Of a stretch of 64,000 bases of DNA, positions 17,760 through 27,078 are shown piece after piece. A program made the translations under genes and the position numbers. The DNA comes from Myxococcales bacterium FL481 (GTDB lineage Bacteria > Myxococcota_A > Polyangia > Nannocystales > Nannocystaceae), in assembly GCA_006508105.1 (NCBI GenBank), contig QKPP01000059.1:1-64000 (forward strand), read 5' to 3'. Below the pieces are notes generated by a model. That model did not search any database and was not told the DNA's origin. It saw nothing but the letters and a program-made list of their open reading frames with translations. Within the stretch, counting starts at the first letter, position 1, and each line of letters starts with the position of its first letter.

Positions 17760-18012
17760 CCACTGAGCCTAGCCTTTGGCGGGAACGCTCGCTACTCGCG
17801 CATTTGTCTCCGCAGCCACGGTGCCCACGCCCGGCTCGCGCGACCGCGCGGGGCCGGAGCCTGTCGTTCGGGCCGTCGCCGCGCCGCTCTGCGTCGTTTC
17901 GAAACCGCGGGAGGCCTCGCCGCGTGCCGCAGCTCGCGGGTAGCCGCTGGCGGAGCGCGGCTCGTGGACCCATCTGACGCGGCGAGGGAGGGGCGCAGCG
18001 CGGACCTTCGCC

Positions 18013-18849
18013 CTACAGCGGGCGCAACCCCGAGGCGGCTTTCGGAAGGTGGACGTCCATCTGCGGGAACGGAATCGAGATGTCGGCCTTGTCGAGCGCT
18101 TGCTTGACCCCGCGGGTGGTGGCGTCCCACACGTCCCAGTAGGCCTCGGTTTTGCACCATACGCGCACCTGCCAGGTGATCGAGCTGTCGCCCATCGACA
18201 ACAGGATGACCTGATGGCCGCGCTCCGGGTCGCGTCCGGGAACGGACGCCGCGACGTCCTCCAAAACCTTGCGCACTTGGTCCAAGTCGGCATCGTAGGC
18301 CGTTCCGACGTCGATATCGACCCGTCGCTCACCGTTGAAGGTCATGTTCTCAATCGAGCCCCCCATGACGGTGCTGTTGGGCACGATGATCCGCCGGTGA
18401 TCCAACGTGTCGAGCGAGGTCGTGAACAGTCCGATGTGGGCGACGAACCCGGTATGTCCATCAACACTGACAAGGTCGCCAATGGTGAACGGTCGAAAGG
18501 TCACGATCATCACCCCGGCCGAGAAGTTGGACAGCGTGCCTTGAAACGCCAGTCCCACGGCCAAGCCGGCCGCGCCGAGCACGGCTGCGAAGCTCGTGGT
18601 CTCAATGCCGAAAATGCTCAGGCAGCTGAGCACCGCCGCGACAATCAACGTCCAGCGGACAAGGTTGCCGAGAAAGTCGGACAGCGCCGGGTCGATCTTG
18701 CGGGCTTTGAGGGTGCGAGTCAGCCGGCCGTCGGCCCACGCGGCCACTCGGAACGCGATCCAAAGGGCAAACAGGACGCCGACGATGCGGACGCCGTAGC
18801 TGAGGAGTTGAGGGGCCAGTTCGGCGAGTAAGGCTTCGATGTTTTCCAT
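18013..18849 (-). CDS. mscS: Small-conductance mechanosensitive channel (MscS family)
   Basis: 278-residue inner-membrane channel. Three membrane helices (about residues 15-35, 58-80 and 85-105) end in the pore-lining Gly/Ala-rich TM3 region AAVLGAAGLAVGLAFQGTLSNFSAGVMI, shown here only by its signature: GLAVG and AFQGTLSNF. The cytoplasmic beta domain follows (FTIGDLVSV, the usual MscS FxxGD) and an alpha/beta C-terminal domain. Length matches E. coli MscS (286). It opens under membrane tension to release osmolytes. The ATG at 18849 is preferred over the GTG at 18870 because MENIEALL begins the amphipathic N-terminus. It stands alone between the peptidase operon and the cupin gene. Confidence 0.95.
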   Translation of the reverse strand: MENIEALLAELAPQLLSYGVRIVGVLFALWIAFRVAAWADGRLTRTLKARKIDPALSDFLGNLVRWTLIVAAVLSCLSIFGIETTSFAAVLGAAGLAVGLAFQGTLSNFSAGVMIVTFRPFTIGDLVSVDGHTGFVAHIGLFTTSLDTLDHRRIIVPNSTVMGGSIENMTFNGERRVDIDVGTAYDADLDQVRKVLEDVAASVPGRDPERGHQVILLSMGDSSITWQVRVWCKTEAYWDVWDATTRGVKQALDKADISIPFPQMDVHLPKAASGLRPL

Positions 18850-19001
18850 ATTGGCCGGCGATGGTGGCACGCGCGATCGTGCGGCTCAACAACGCGACCC
18901 GAGGCCAACGGGACGACGTTCGCCACCAACCGAGCGGAGAGAGCTTGGCGGACCCGCGGTCACGTTCTCGCGACAAACCCGACGCCGCATGGGCGCGACG
19001 A

Positions 19002-19394
19002 CTAGCGCGCGCGATGCTCGGTGCCGGCGCCCGCCGTCACGAAGATCGCGGTGACCGGGGCCGAGACATCCGCCGTATGCCAGACCCCCGGCGGGTTGAT
19101 CGCGTACTGCCCGGGTTGCAGCGTCGTGCGCCGGTGCTCGCCGTCAATCTCTTGCACCAGCGTGAGCTCGCCCTGCGTGCAGATAACGACCTCGCTGCCG
19201 CGAGGGTGCATTTCCCAGCTGTCCCAGGAGCGAGCGAAGGTGTGCATCGCAATCAGCCGCCCTTCGTCGCCGTCGTCCGCGTGCCGTTGCCCGTAGGCCG
19301 CATACCACTCGGCGCCTGTGAACGGAGGTTGAGCGATGGCGGTCGCGCCTCGACCGAGGTGCACCGGAGCTTGTGAGAGGTCGTTGGCGGGCAT
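19002..19394 (-). CDS. Cupin-domain protein
   Basis: 130 residues forming a single cupin barrel. Motif 1 is approximate: HPRGSEVVICTQGELTL carries His, Gly, Glu and Gly at usual spacing. Motif 2 is NPPGVWHTADV, with the metal-binding His. The ATG at 19394 begins a compact domain (MPANDLSQ); the open frame extends 82 codons further upstream through Arg-rich low-quality sequence that I reject. Substrate unknown: sugar or small metabolite binding is typical of such single-domain cupins. It is a monocistronic gene. Confidence 0.8.
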   Translation of the reverse strand: MPANDLSQAPVHLGRGATAIAQPPFTGAEWYAAYGQRHADDGDEGRLIAMHTFARSWDSWEMHPRGSEVVICTQGELTLVQEIDGEHRRTTLQPGQYAINPPGVWHTADVSAPVTAIFVTAGAGTEHRAR

Positions 19395-20084
19395 GCTCCA
19401 CAACCTTACCACTACGTCGGTTGCGCCCGTCTCGAGTCCGAGTCGCCGCGCACGAGAGGGATTGTGACGGGTTGTGGTCGGTTGGACCGATTCCACGCGC
19501 CGAGGGGCGCGGACTCGTCGGCGTGGACGACCCGCGCGTGGGGACCGGGAGGCTTCACCGTGGCTCGAAAACCGCGTGTGGTCAGCCCGTCGAGCGAGGC
19601 CGCGCCGGCCGGCGACGCGACTCGACACGAACTCGCCCACGGCAATCTGATCGCGCAGCGCCTCGCCCGGTGGATGTCAGTTCGGCCCGTGCGAGGGGAG
19701 CCCGCAGGCTACGCGGTCTGGACTTGCGCGAGGTCTGGCAGGGGTCGCGGTCGCGAAACGTCGGCGTGGATCAAACATCGGTATGCTGCCCTGACTAGCA
19801 TTACTCATGTTCCTGCGCCGTGGCGTCACGCCACGTCGGCATTCGTCGGCGTCGAGAGGCCAGGAACTGTATCGTGAACCGGGTTTTCGCCGGGGGCCCG
19901 GCCCCGTCACTGCGTGCATGTCAGGAACAGTTGGCTTCGCTCGCCAATCGACGTGGTCGATCGCACGGCTTTGTCGGCGCCGCGCCGTAAACGCCATTCG
20001 TAGTGCCCGTCGCGAACAACTCGGCACGCGGCGACCCACCGCCGGCGGGCCAGCGGGACACGGCAATGATACCGTCGAGTCTCG
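19395..20084. other. Divergent intergenic region without recognisable gene
   Basis: About 690 bases between the divergent cupin and membrane-protein genes. Open frames here are Arg/Pro/Ala-rich and look like chance frames. One short inverted repeat (cgtggcg-tca-cgccacg at 19819-19835) is present without a T-run. I see nothing else I can support. Confidence 0.4.
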
Positions 20085-21953
20085 ATGTCTGGTGGTAGAT
20101 CGAAGACCCCGGGTGCGAGTGGATTGGCGAAGTGGCTGACCGCCCGAGGGTGGCCGATTCACCTGCTGCTTTGCACAGTGGGAATCGCGGTGTTGATCCG
20201 GCCGACCGTGTTGGCCGCTCGTTTCGGCCGGGTTCCAGGGATTGATCCGGCGGCGTTTTATCCGGCGAGTGTCGCGGTCGCCAAAATGCTCGGTGCTTGT
20301 TTCCTCGTTTGGGGGGCGGCTGGCGTGTTGCTCCGGGTGCTCGCTCGCCACGGAGCGTTCGCGGTGCAGGGGGTTCGGATGGCCGCGGTCGTCGGAACCT
20401 ATTTGCTTTGCACCGCCGTCTTTGTGGATTGGCATGTCGACGACGCTGCGATCACGTACGCCTACAGTGAGAACCTGGCCACGGGCCTGGGCTTGCGGTT
20501 GCACCCAAATCTGCCGACCGAGGAGGCGTACTCCAACACGCTGTGGATGCTTGTGCTAGCGGGGGCGCGAGCCTGCGGCGCGCCGATTCCCTGGGTGGCC
20601 AAGCTACTGGGTACCGGGCTCGGGGTGCTGTGCATCGTCGGCACGGCCCGACTGCTCGCGCGCGACACCGGCCAGTGGCTCTCGGCGCTGAATATCGCAC
20701 TCCTCGGTTCGCTGTTTTGCACCGCGCCGTTTGTGATCTGGTCCGTCTCCGGGCTCGAGCATGCGCTCCAGGCCGCCGGCTTTCTCGGGCTGGTCGCGTG
20801 CGGTGGCGTCGGTTCACCGCGGCAACGCTGGCGGTTCTCGGCGATCGGGGCCGGGTTGGTTCTCGTACGCCCAGAGGCACCGCTGATTTTGGCCGCGGTG
20901 GCGATCTCTCACGCGTGGGACCGCTGGCGTGAGCGTCGAACGCTTGCACCGATACTACAACTGTGGACACTTCCGGTTCTGCCACTACTGGCTTTGGCGG
21001 GCTTGGTGTTGTTTCGGATCGCCTACTTCGGTGACCCGCTTCCGAACCCCTACTACGCCAAGGGGACCTCCGCGACGCCGGCACGCCTGCTCAACCTTGT
21101 CGGTGGCGCGTGGGAGTACGTGTTCAGCTGGTTGCGAGCCGGGGGGATCGGCGCCCTGTTCGGAGTGTGGGTGTTTCTTCCCGCGCAGCGCCTGCCCCCA
21201 ACGGTGCGCGTGGCCCTGGCTATTGTCGGAGCCCAAGTCGCGTTCGCCGTGTACACAGACGGCGATTGGATGGGCCACTGGCGATTCATGGCCCCGGTGG
21301 TGCCGATGCTGGCCTTCATCACCGGCTACGCTCATGCCGCGAACGCAGCCGAGCGTTCGTGTCAGCTCCCCCTGAAGGTGCCGCTTGCGATCGCTGCGGT
21401 CACGTTCATCGGGATCTCGAGCGTTCGTCACTTCATCGAGTTTCGCGCGCGCCCGACCACTCCGTTCGCGTCGGTGGCCCACGTGGGACAGCGATTCGCT
21501 GCGCTGAGCGCCGACTTGGGGATCGAGCGACCGCGTTTGGCTCACCACGACGCGGGGGGAACGAGCTATCGCTCGGGCGTCGAGCTGGTGGACTTGGCCG
21601 GTCTGGGGAACCGCACCATCGCGAAGAACATGCGTGACCACACCTTTGTGCACCGGTATCTACTCGAACACGCTCAACCCGACTTCGTCTTCGGTAGCGC
21701 GAGCACGTTCGCGGCCGGCATCTCTCGCTTCCACGAGACGCCGCGGTTTGAGCGGGACTACGTGCCGCTGCGGTTCGAGGACGATGCGCTGATGGAGGCC
21801 GATCTGTGCCACATTCGCCGCGATCGGGTACGGGAGGTCGCCGGCCTCCGCGTGGTGCGGCGAGCGGATCAGATCATCGAGGTTGTCGTGTTCGATCCCG
21901 CAACGGTCTCGGCCGGGGCGGGCCGTGATCTCGCGGCCGGCCCCCGCCAGTAG
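20085..21953 (+). CDS. Polytopic AftB-like GT-C membrane glycosyltransferase
   Basis: 622 residues with about ten hydrophobic helices. The first long loop carries DDAAITYAYSENLATGLGL followed by YSNTLWMLVLAGA; this DD...Y...N.LxxGxG...S(N/S)xLWxLVLA signature resembles the GT-C family that includes mycobacterial AftB, where the Asp pair is catalytic and the sugar donor is a lipid phosphosugar. A second conserved-looking loop is TDGDWMGHWRFMAP. A C-terminal soluble domain of about 170 residues follows. A paralogous signature occurs in the gene at 45173-46687. It probably works on the periplasmic side of the inner membrane. Donor and acceptor are unknown. It converges on the next gene 31 bases away. 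Confidence 0.75.
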   Translation: MSGGRSKTPGASGLAKWLTARGWPIHLLLCTVGIAVLIRPTVLAARFGRVPGIDPAAFYPASVAVAKMLGACFLVWGAAGVLLRVLARHGAFAVQGVRMAAVVGTYLLCTAVFVDWHVDDAAITYAYSENLATGLGLRLHPNLPTEEAYSNTLWMLVLAGARACGAPIPWVAKLLGTGLGVLCIVGTARLLARDTGQWLSALNIALLGSLFCTAPFVIWSVSGLEHALQAAGFLGLVACGGVGSPRQRWRFSAIGAGLVLVRPEAPLILAAVAISHAWDRWRERRTLAPILQLWTLPVLPLLALAGLVLFRIAYFGDPLPNPYYAKGTSATPARLLNLVGGAWEYVFSWLRAGGIGALFGVWVFLPAQRLPPTVRVALAIVGAQVAFAVYTDGDWMGHWRFMAPVVPMLAFITGYAHAANAAERSCQLPLKVPLAIAAVTFIGISSVRHFIEFRARPTTPFASVAHVGQRFAALSADLGIERPRLAHHDAGGTSYRSGVELVDLAGLGNRTIAKNMRDHTFVHRYLLEHAQPDFVFGSASTFAAGISRFHETPRFERDYVPLRFEDDALMEADLCHIRRDRVREVAGLRVVRRADQIIEVVVFDPATVSAGAGRDLAAGPRQ

Positions 21954-21984
21954 GGCAAACCCGCGGGACGTGGTACGAGCCCGC

Positions 21985-23619
21985 TCAGGTCGCGGGCGTC
22001 TCGGACCGATTGGGCGCCCGCCGTCGACGGCGGAGTTCCCCGAGCAACAGGGCGGTCAGGCCTACCACCGTCGCCACCATGTAAAAATTGGCCGACGTGT
22101 AGAGATTCATGGCGCTTTTGGTGTGCTGGGACAGCAAATAGTAGGCGGGGATGAGGCCCACGACCGTCACGTCGAACACCGCGTACTTGTACCGCGAGCG
22201 AAACAGCGGTGGCCCCATACAAAACAGCAGAAACCAGAGCACCAGATAGTACTTCGAGATGTCTTCGAGCACGAACGCGGGGATCATGCCGACGAGCATG
22301 CTGTTGCCCTCGTCACTGGCGACGTAGATGATCACCACGCAACCGAGCAACGCGATGAGCGTGAGCCGGTAGTAGGTCTCCTGCTCGCGGAAGATCCGGC
22401 GTTTACGGGCTTTGTCGGCGCTGTGAGGCTGTTTGTCCGCGCCGAAGTCATGGGAGAAGATGCGTTTGACGCCGAACTTCTTTTCGACGAGGTACTGGAA
22501 GTCAGCATGGTGAAACATGTTCTCGCCGAACTCACGCCAGTCTCGGAGGCCGCGGCCGCCGGTCAGGGTCAAGGCGAAGCACAGCGTGAGCCCAGCAAGA
22601 AACGAGGCCGCGAAGTTGACGCGACCATGAGGCAGTCGCTTCGTCCGAAACCACGACCAGGCCACGTGCAGCGCCGGTCCGACGAGAAAAAACACCGGGA
22701 ACACGCGCTCGGCCACGGCGAGGGCGAACGCGAAACCTGCGGTCTTGTAGTGCCCGAGCTTGTAGCAGCTGATTCCCACCAGCACTGTCGCCAGCCAAAA
22801 GAACCGGAGCATCCCGCCGAAGTGAAACGGCGTGGCGCCGAAAAACAGCATGAAGCAGCCCACGAAGGCGAACGCTCGCACGCCGCCGAATGCTCGCCCG
22901 AAGACGAAAAAGGCGGGAATGAGGATGACCCAGTCGAGCGATAGCAGCACGGTGCGTTCGACGACATCGCCGAGTGACAGTCGACTCGAGAGGGTCGAAA
23001 ACACGAGGTGCCCGAACGGCGTGGCGTTGTAGCCGAGATCGGTCACCATGCGCCGCGCGGTGCGGCGGCGGGTGAGATCGAAGACGTCGCCGAGGTCTCG
23101 TTTAAAGGCCGACCAGCGTGCGGGGCTAAACCCGTTGGTCTCAATGCTGTCGATCTCGCCCTGGACGGGCACCCACCGGTAGTCGTGGAGGTCGCGAGTT
23201 TTTCTTACCTTCCGTAGTACATTGCGGTCCTCCCGATCGGCCAAGAACGTGTACTTGTACAGGCCGAAGTAGCCGAGCTCGTCGAAGTACTTGGAGCCCA
23301 TGTAGTAGTGGTAGACGTTCCACCCTTGCATGAACTCCCCCCGGGCAAGCTTCGGGACCTTGTCCTGACCGCGAAGGTACAGCGTGGCTGCACACACCAG
23401 GGCCATGACCGCGATCAACACCCGTCGCCCGGTGACCCGCTGGCCCCAGGCCGAGCGCTCCAAGGCCAGCCCCAACGCGATGGCGCACGACAGCCAGATC
23501 GCGTGCGCCGTACTCGAGATGTCCTCGTGGGTGAGCAGCCACCAGCCCACCCCGGCGAGCGCCGAGAGTCCCAACAGCAGCGGTGCAAAGCGGTTCCGGT
23601 CCGGACGGGGCGTGGCCAT
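21985..23619 (-). CDS. Polytopic membrane protein, GT-C glycosyltransferase-like
   Basis: 544 residues with about eleven hydrophobic helices. A large loop after the second helix contains VYHYYMGSKYFDELGYFGLYKY, in the position of the catalytic loop of GT-C enzymes; the remainder alternates helices and short loops, as in GT87/Mpt-type proteins. I do not recognise a precise family. ATG at 23619 is chosen for the GGAG about ten bases upstream; an ATG at 23649 would add ten residues. Its closeness and convergence with the AftB-like gene suggest a shared envelope-glycan theme, but they are not co-transcribed. Confidence 0.7.
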   Translation of the reverse strand: MATPRPDRNRFAPLLLGLSALAGVGWWLLTHEDISSTAHAIWLSCAIALGLALERSAWGQRVTGRRVLIAVMALVCAATLYLRGQDKVPKLARGEFMQGWNVYHYYMGSKYFDELGYFGLYKYTFLADREDRNVLRKVRKTRDLHDYRWVPVQGEIDSIETNGFSPARWSAFKRDLGDVFDLTRRRTARRMVTDLGYNATPFGHLVFSTLSSRLSLGDVVERTVLLSLDWVILIPAFFVFGRAFGGVRAFAFVGCFMLFFGATPFHFGGMLRFFWLATVLVGISCYKLGHYKTAGFAFALAVAERVFPVFFLVGPALHVAWSWFRTKRLPHGRVNFAASFLAGLTLCFALTLTGGRGLRDWREFGENMFHHADFQYLVEKKFGVKRIFSHDFGADKQPHSADKARKRRIFREQETYYRLTLIALLGCVVIIYVASDEGNSMLVGMIPAFVLEDISKYYLVLWFLLFCMGPPLFRSRYKYAVFDVTVVGLIPAYYLLSQHTKSAMNLYTSANFYMVATVVGLTALLLGELRRRRRAPNRSETPAT

Positions 23620-23796
23620 TGGGTTGATAGCTCCGATCGCTCGAAACATTGACCATAGCGATGCAGATGCGCGAGCGTCAAACCGCGGCGAGATGCCTCG
23701 GCGGGGCGGGGCGTGATCGAATTACCAGCTCGTGGCACGCCGGCATCCACGACGATCGCGCGAGGCTGGTGGCCAAGTCCAGGTAGACTCGCGGCC

Positions 23797-24726
23797 ATGC
23801 CTCGCCCGACCTTCGCGTCTGTCCGTCGAACCTCACGGTCGATCTTCCTTGTCGCGCGTCGCGGCCGTCGCTTCGCTTCGGCCGTCGGACTGGCCGTCGT
23901 GGCGCTCGTCGGGTTTGGCTGTAGCCCACCTCCGCCGGCGTCCCACGGATCTCCCGCGGCTGCCGTGCCCAAGCCGTCGCCGTCGCAGCAGCGAGACCGG
24001 GCGCGGGCGCTGGCTCGAGGCGAGGGACGAGAGGCCGATCCAGAGGCGGCGGCCCGGATGTTTCGCGACCTTTGTCGCGAGGGCGACGGCGAGAGCTGTT
24101 TCGCCTACGGCGAGGCGATGGAGCGGGGACTGGGCGCCGACGCGGACGAGGCCGCGGCGTTGGACAAGTTCCTCAAGGCTTGTGAAGCGGGTTATCTCCT
24201 CGGCTGCACCAAAGCCGGGCTAGCCACCCTGGCCGGTCGCGGCACCGAGCCGAATCCTTCGCGCGCCGGGGACGTGTTGCGACAAGCCTGTGTCGCGGGG
24301 GAGGTGTACGCATGTGCCCGCTGGGCCGTGATGCAGCAGCGCGGCGAGCTGGGGCGGGTCGATCTGCACGCGGCCGCGCAGACTTGGCGCCAAGCGTGTG
24401 ACCTCAGCGCCGCGTTCTGCGACGAATTCGGCGACATCTTGCGCGTCGGCGACGTCGTGCCCCGCGAGCCGGCGCTGGCGGCCGCGAGGTACGACGAGGC
24501 GTGCGAGCGGGGCGAAGCCTACGGGTGCCGAGCGCTCGGCGGGATGCTCGCGTCGGGCGATGCTTCCGGGTTTCCCGACCTCGAGCGGGCTCGCGCCGCC
24601 TTCAGCAAAGCTTGCGCGCTGGGGGATCGCCCCGCCTGTGCCCACAAGCAGCGCCTCGAGGCCCCCTCCGGGGCCGAAACCCCCGACGTCCGGGGGGGTA
24701 CCGGGTCGGCGGCTCGCGCTGGGTGA
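23797..24726 (+). CDS. Sel1-repeat (TPR-like) lipoprotein
   Basis: 309 residues. The N-terminus has a long basic region and hydrophobic core ending VGFGC (Cys42), a weak lipobox; the tract RRGRRFASAV could also be a Tat-type signal. The mature part consists of about six Sel1-like repeats of roughly 36 residues, each with conserved Ala, Gly and a pair of Cys (for example CEAGYLLGCTKAG and CERGEAYGCRALGG). Cys-rich Sel1 proteins mediate protein contacts in the periplasm. Partner unknown. The ATG at 23797 is chosen because upstream sequence is a poor signal peptide. Confidence 0.8.
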   Translation: MPRPTFASVRRTSRSIFLVARRGRRFASAVGLAVVALVGFGCSPPPPASHGSPAAAVPKPSPSQQRDRARALARGEGREADPEAAARMFRDLCREGDGESCFAYGEAMERGLGADADEAAALDKFLKACEAGYLLGCTKAGLATLAGRGTEPNPSRAGDVLRQACVAGEVYACARWAVMQQRGELGRVDLHAAAQTWRQACDLSAAFCDEFGDILRVGDVVPREPALAAARYDEACERGEAYGCRALGGMLASGDASGFPDLERARAAFSKACALGDRPACAHKQRLEAPSGAETPDVRGGTGSAARAG

Positions 24727-24850
24727 CCGTGGGGGCCGGGTCGAAACCGACCCAGGCGACGTCGGCGGCGAGTCTTGCCGGAGATGGACGGCGGCGGCTG
24801 GTCGCGCCATGTCCGGCGCGGTTTGTGGTGGTTCCAACGCCCCGTTGGGC

Positions 24851-24856
24851 TATAAC
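24851..24856 (+). promoter_or_regulatory. Possible -10 element for the RRM gene
   Basis: TATAAC stands in an otherwise GC-rich leader about 165 bases upstream of the RRM start. No convincing -35 box is seen at 16-18 bases. A long 5' leader is common for RNA-binding and cold-shock genes. Confidence 0.25.
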
Positions 24857-25018
24857 TGCCGGTGCGCCAGCCGACGCTCACGGCAGTTCACCCCCGCAAA
24901 GCGGTGACAGCACAACACAACGTTTGGCCCGAGAGCCGAAGTCAGGCAAAACCCATCACACCGTCAGCAAAACACGGGGCCAGTCATGAAGATGACTCGC
25001 CCAGCAAAGAGCATTTCT

Positions 25019-25363
25019 ATGTCGAGCAAACTATTCGTCGGAGGATTGAGTTGGGGAACTACGGACGAGGGCCTTCGGGACGCCTTCGATCGTTTCGGGG
25101 ATATCGTTGAAGCCAAAGTGATCACCGATCGGGATACCGGCCGGTCGCGTGGTTTCGGTTTCGTTTCTTTTGCCACCCCGGATTCGGCTCGCAGCGCCAT
25201 CGAAGAGATGAACGGCGCCGTGCTCGATGGTCGGTCGCTTCGCGTCAACGAAGCTGAAGAGCGTCGTGGTCCACGCGGCGGCGGCGGTGGTGGCGGAGGC
25301 GGACGAGGCGGACCAGGAGGCGGTCGCGGTGGTGGTCGCGGACGCGATGGCGATCGCTGGTAA
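25019..25363 (+). CDS. Single-RRM glycine-rich RNA-binding protein
   Basis: 114 residues. One RRM fills residues 1-80, with RNP2 KLFVGGL at 4-10 and RNP1 RGFGFVSF at 44-51, both with intact aromatic residues for RNA stacking. The C-terminus is a Gly/Arg tail. This is the layout of bacterial Rbp proteins known from cyanobacteria and myxobacteria, which bind single-stranded RNA and are often cold-inducible. ATG at 25019 is preferred over ATG at 24986 because MSSKLFVGG is the usual family beginning. It is followed by a strong terminator, so it is monocistronic. Confidence 0.93.
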   Translation: MSSKLFVGGLSWGTTDEGLRDAFDRFGDIVEAKVITDRDTGRSRGFGFVSFATPDSARSAIEEMNGAVLDGRSLRVNEAEERRGPRGGGGGGGGGRGGPGGGRGGGRGRDGDRW

Positions 25364-25396
25364 CTAGCTCGTCGTCGACACGAGCCAACGATGAGG

Positions 25397-25425
25397 GCCG
25401 TGCCGCACTTGTGGCGCGGCTTTTT
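25397..25425 (+). terminator. Rho-independent terminator of the RRM gene
   Basis: A ten-base stem (gccgtgccgc with gtggcgcggc, two G-U pairs, loop actt) is followed directly by five Ts. It lies 34 bases after the RRM stop codon and in its orientation. Confidence 0.85.
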
Positions 25426-25587
25426 GCGTGGTTTCGGATGCCGCGACGCTTCGTGTGCCGCCGTCCGATGGTCCGTCGCCCCCGCGGCGGCGCGGTCTTG
25501 GTCGAGACGAGTCCGGTTGGAGTTCGTCAGGCCGCCTGTGCCCGCAACCGGGCGCGCAACAACAGGCTCCCCTGAGGTGAGACCGGT

Positions 25588-27078
25588 CTAGTCGGGCCCG
25601 GTCGTCGCCGCCGGGTCGACGTCACCGGCGTTGTCGCTGCGGCACGAGCCCCGTAGGGCGGTGAACAACTCGTGGATCCGCGTTTCGGACTTCACGCCCT
25701 CCGAGACCTCGACGCCGGAGTTCACGTCGAGCGCCCACGGTCCGATCTGCCGCGCGGCGACGACGTTGGCCGGTCCCAGGCCGCCAGCCAAGACGGCGGC
25801 CTGCAGTTGCGGGGCCCCACGCAGCACCTCCCACGGGAATACGCGCCCGGTGCCACCGGTTTGGCCGTGGCTTCGAGCGTCGAACAGCGTGCGGTCGCCC
25901 ACTGGGTCGGGCAGCGCTGGCGGTTCAGATCGCTCGGCATCGACGTCGACGCCGACTGCTTTCCAGATCGCCACCGTCTCGCCGAGGGCCCCCCGTAGCG
26001 CGTCGACGTACGCGCGGTCCTCCCGTCCGTGTAGCTGCACCACGGTGAGGTTGAGCGCGCGGGCGTAGTGGACCACGCGTGCGACGTCGGAATCAGCGAA
26101 CACCCCGACCCAGTGCAAATTGACCGCCCCAGCGAGCGCGCGGGCGGTCTCGAGGTCCACGTAGCGTGGTGACCGTTCGACGAAGATGAGGCCGCCGAAG
26201 GTCGCGCCGGCTCGACGAGCGGCCTGTGCGGCGTCGAGGTTCCGCAGTCCGCAGATCTTGACGCGGCCGAAGCAGAGCTGGCGAACTGCCGCCGCGAGGT
26301 CCGGTTGGGCCATCAGCGAGGTCCCGACCAGGAATGCGTCGGCGAACGGGGCGAGCCGATCGACGTCCTGTCGGGTGTAGACCCCGGACTCGCTCACCAC
26401 GAGCCGATCTGGCGGCACGCGACCGGCGAGCCGTTCGGTCACGGCCAATTCGGTGCGCAGCGTTTTGAGGTTGCGGTTGTTGATCCCGATGACGTTCGCG
26501 TCGAGAGCCAAGGCGCGGTCGAGTTCAGCCTCGTCGTGCACCTCGACCAGACAATCCACAGCGAGTTGCCGAGCCGTCTCGAGGCAAGCGCGGGCGGTGG
26601 TATCGTCGAGCACCGAGAGCATCAACAAGATGGCATCGGCTCCGTGACGCCTCGCCTCGAACACCTGGTAGGGGTCGATCACGAAGTCTTTGCACAACAC
26701 CGGCGCGGGTACGTGGGCCCGCACCGTTTCGAGGATGTCGAAACTACCGCCGAAGTAGGGCCCGTCCGTGAGGACGCTGATCGCGTCGGCAAACGGGGCG
26801 TACGCGCCGGCGATCGCGATGGGGTCGAAGTCCGGGCGAATGAGGCCCTTCGAAGGCGATGCACGCTTGCACTCCAAGATGAACCGCACGCCGGGCCGGC
26901 GCAGTGCCTCAACCAGGCTCCGCTCGGATCGTTCGAGGCGCGACGCGAACGTGGCGAGTGGCGTTTGCTCCATTCGCGCGGCAACGTCTTGCCGTTTGTG
27001 GGCGACAATTCTCGCGAGCACCTCGCCGCTACGCGCGGCATCGACGAGATCGGGGCGAATCTCCCCCGCGTTAGCCAT
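25588..27078 (-). CDS. trpC: Bifunctional indole-3-glycerol-phosphate synthase / phosphoribosylanthranilate isomerase
   Basis: 496-residue fusion that carries out two consecutive tryptophan steps. Residues 1-265 are IGPS (TrpC): ECKRASPSKG at 69-78, LCKDFVID with the catalytic Lys, GINNRNL, and VSESG. Residues 271-480 are PRAI (TrpF): KICGLRN at 274-280 with the catalytic Cys, VQLHG, and LFDAR with the likely Asp acid. The order matches the E. coli TrpCF fusion. The ATG at 27078 overlaps the trpD stop by eight bases. It is last in the operon. No terminator is obvious downstream. Confidence 0.95.
   Translation of the reverse strand: MANAGEIRPDLVDAARSGEVLARIVAHKRQDVAARMEQTPLATFASRLERSERSLVEALRRPGVRFILECKRASPSKGLIRPDFDPIAIAGAYAPFADAISVLTDGPYFGGSFDILETVRAHVPAPVLCKDFVIDPYQVFEARRHGADAILLMLSVLDDTTARACLETARQLAVDCLVEVHDEAELDRALALDANVIGINNRNLKTLRTELAVTERLAGRVPPDRLVVSESGVYTRQDVDRLAPFADAFLVGTSLMAQPDLAAAVRQLCFGRVKICGLRNLDAAQAARRAGATFGGLIFVERSPRYVDLETARALAGAVNLHWVGVFADSDVARVVHYARALNLTVVQLHGREDRAYVDALRGALGETVAIWKAVGVDVDAERSEPPALPDPVGDRTLFDARSHGQTGGTGRVFPWEVLRGAPQLQAAVLAGGLGPANVVAARQIGPWALDVNSGVEVSEGVKSETRIHELFTALRGSCRSDNAGDVDPAATTGPD

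Noticed and set aside
19819-19835. Short inverted repeat in the cupin/membrane gene gap
   Set aside because: No T-run and no partner; too short to call a terminator or operator.
19464-19877. Possible gene between the cupin and the AftB-like protein
   Set aside because: Arg/Pro/Ala-rich composition with no domain, ribosome binding site or conserved start.
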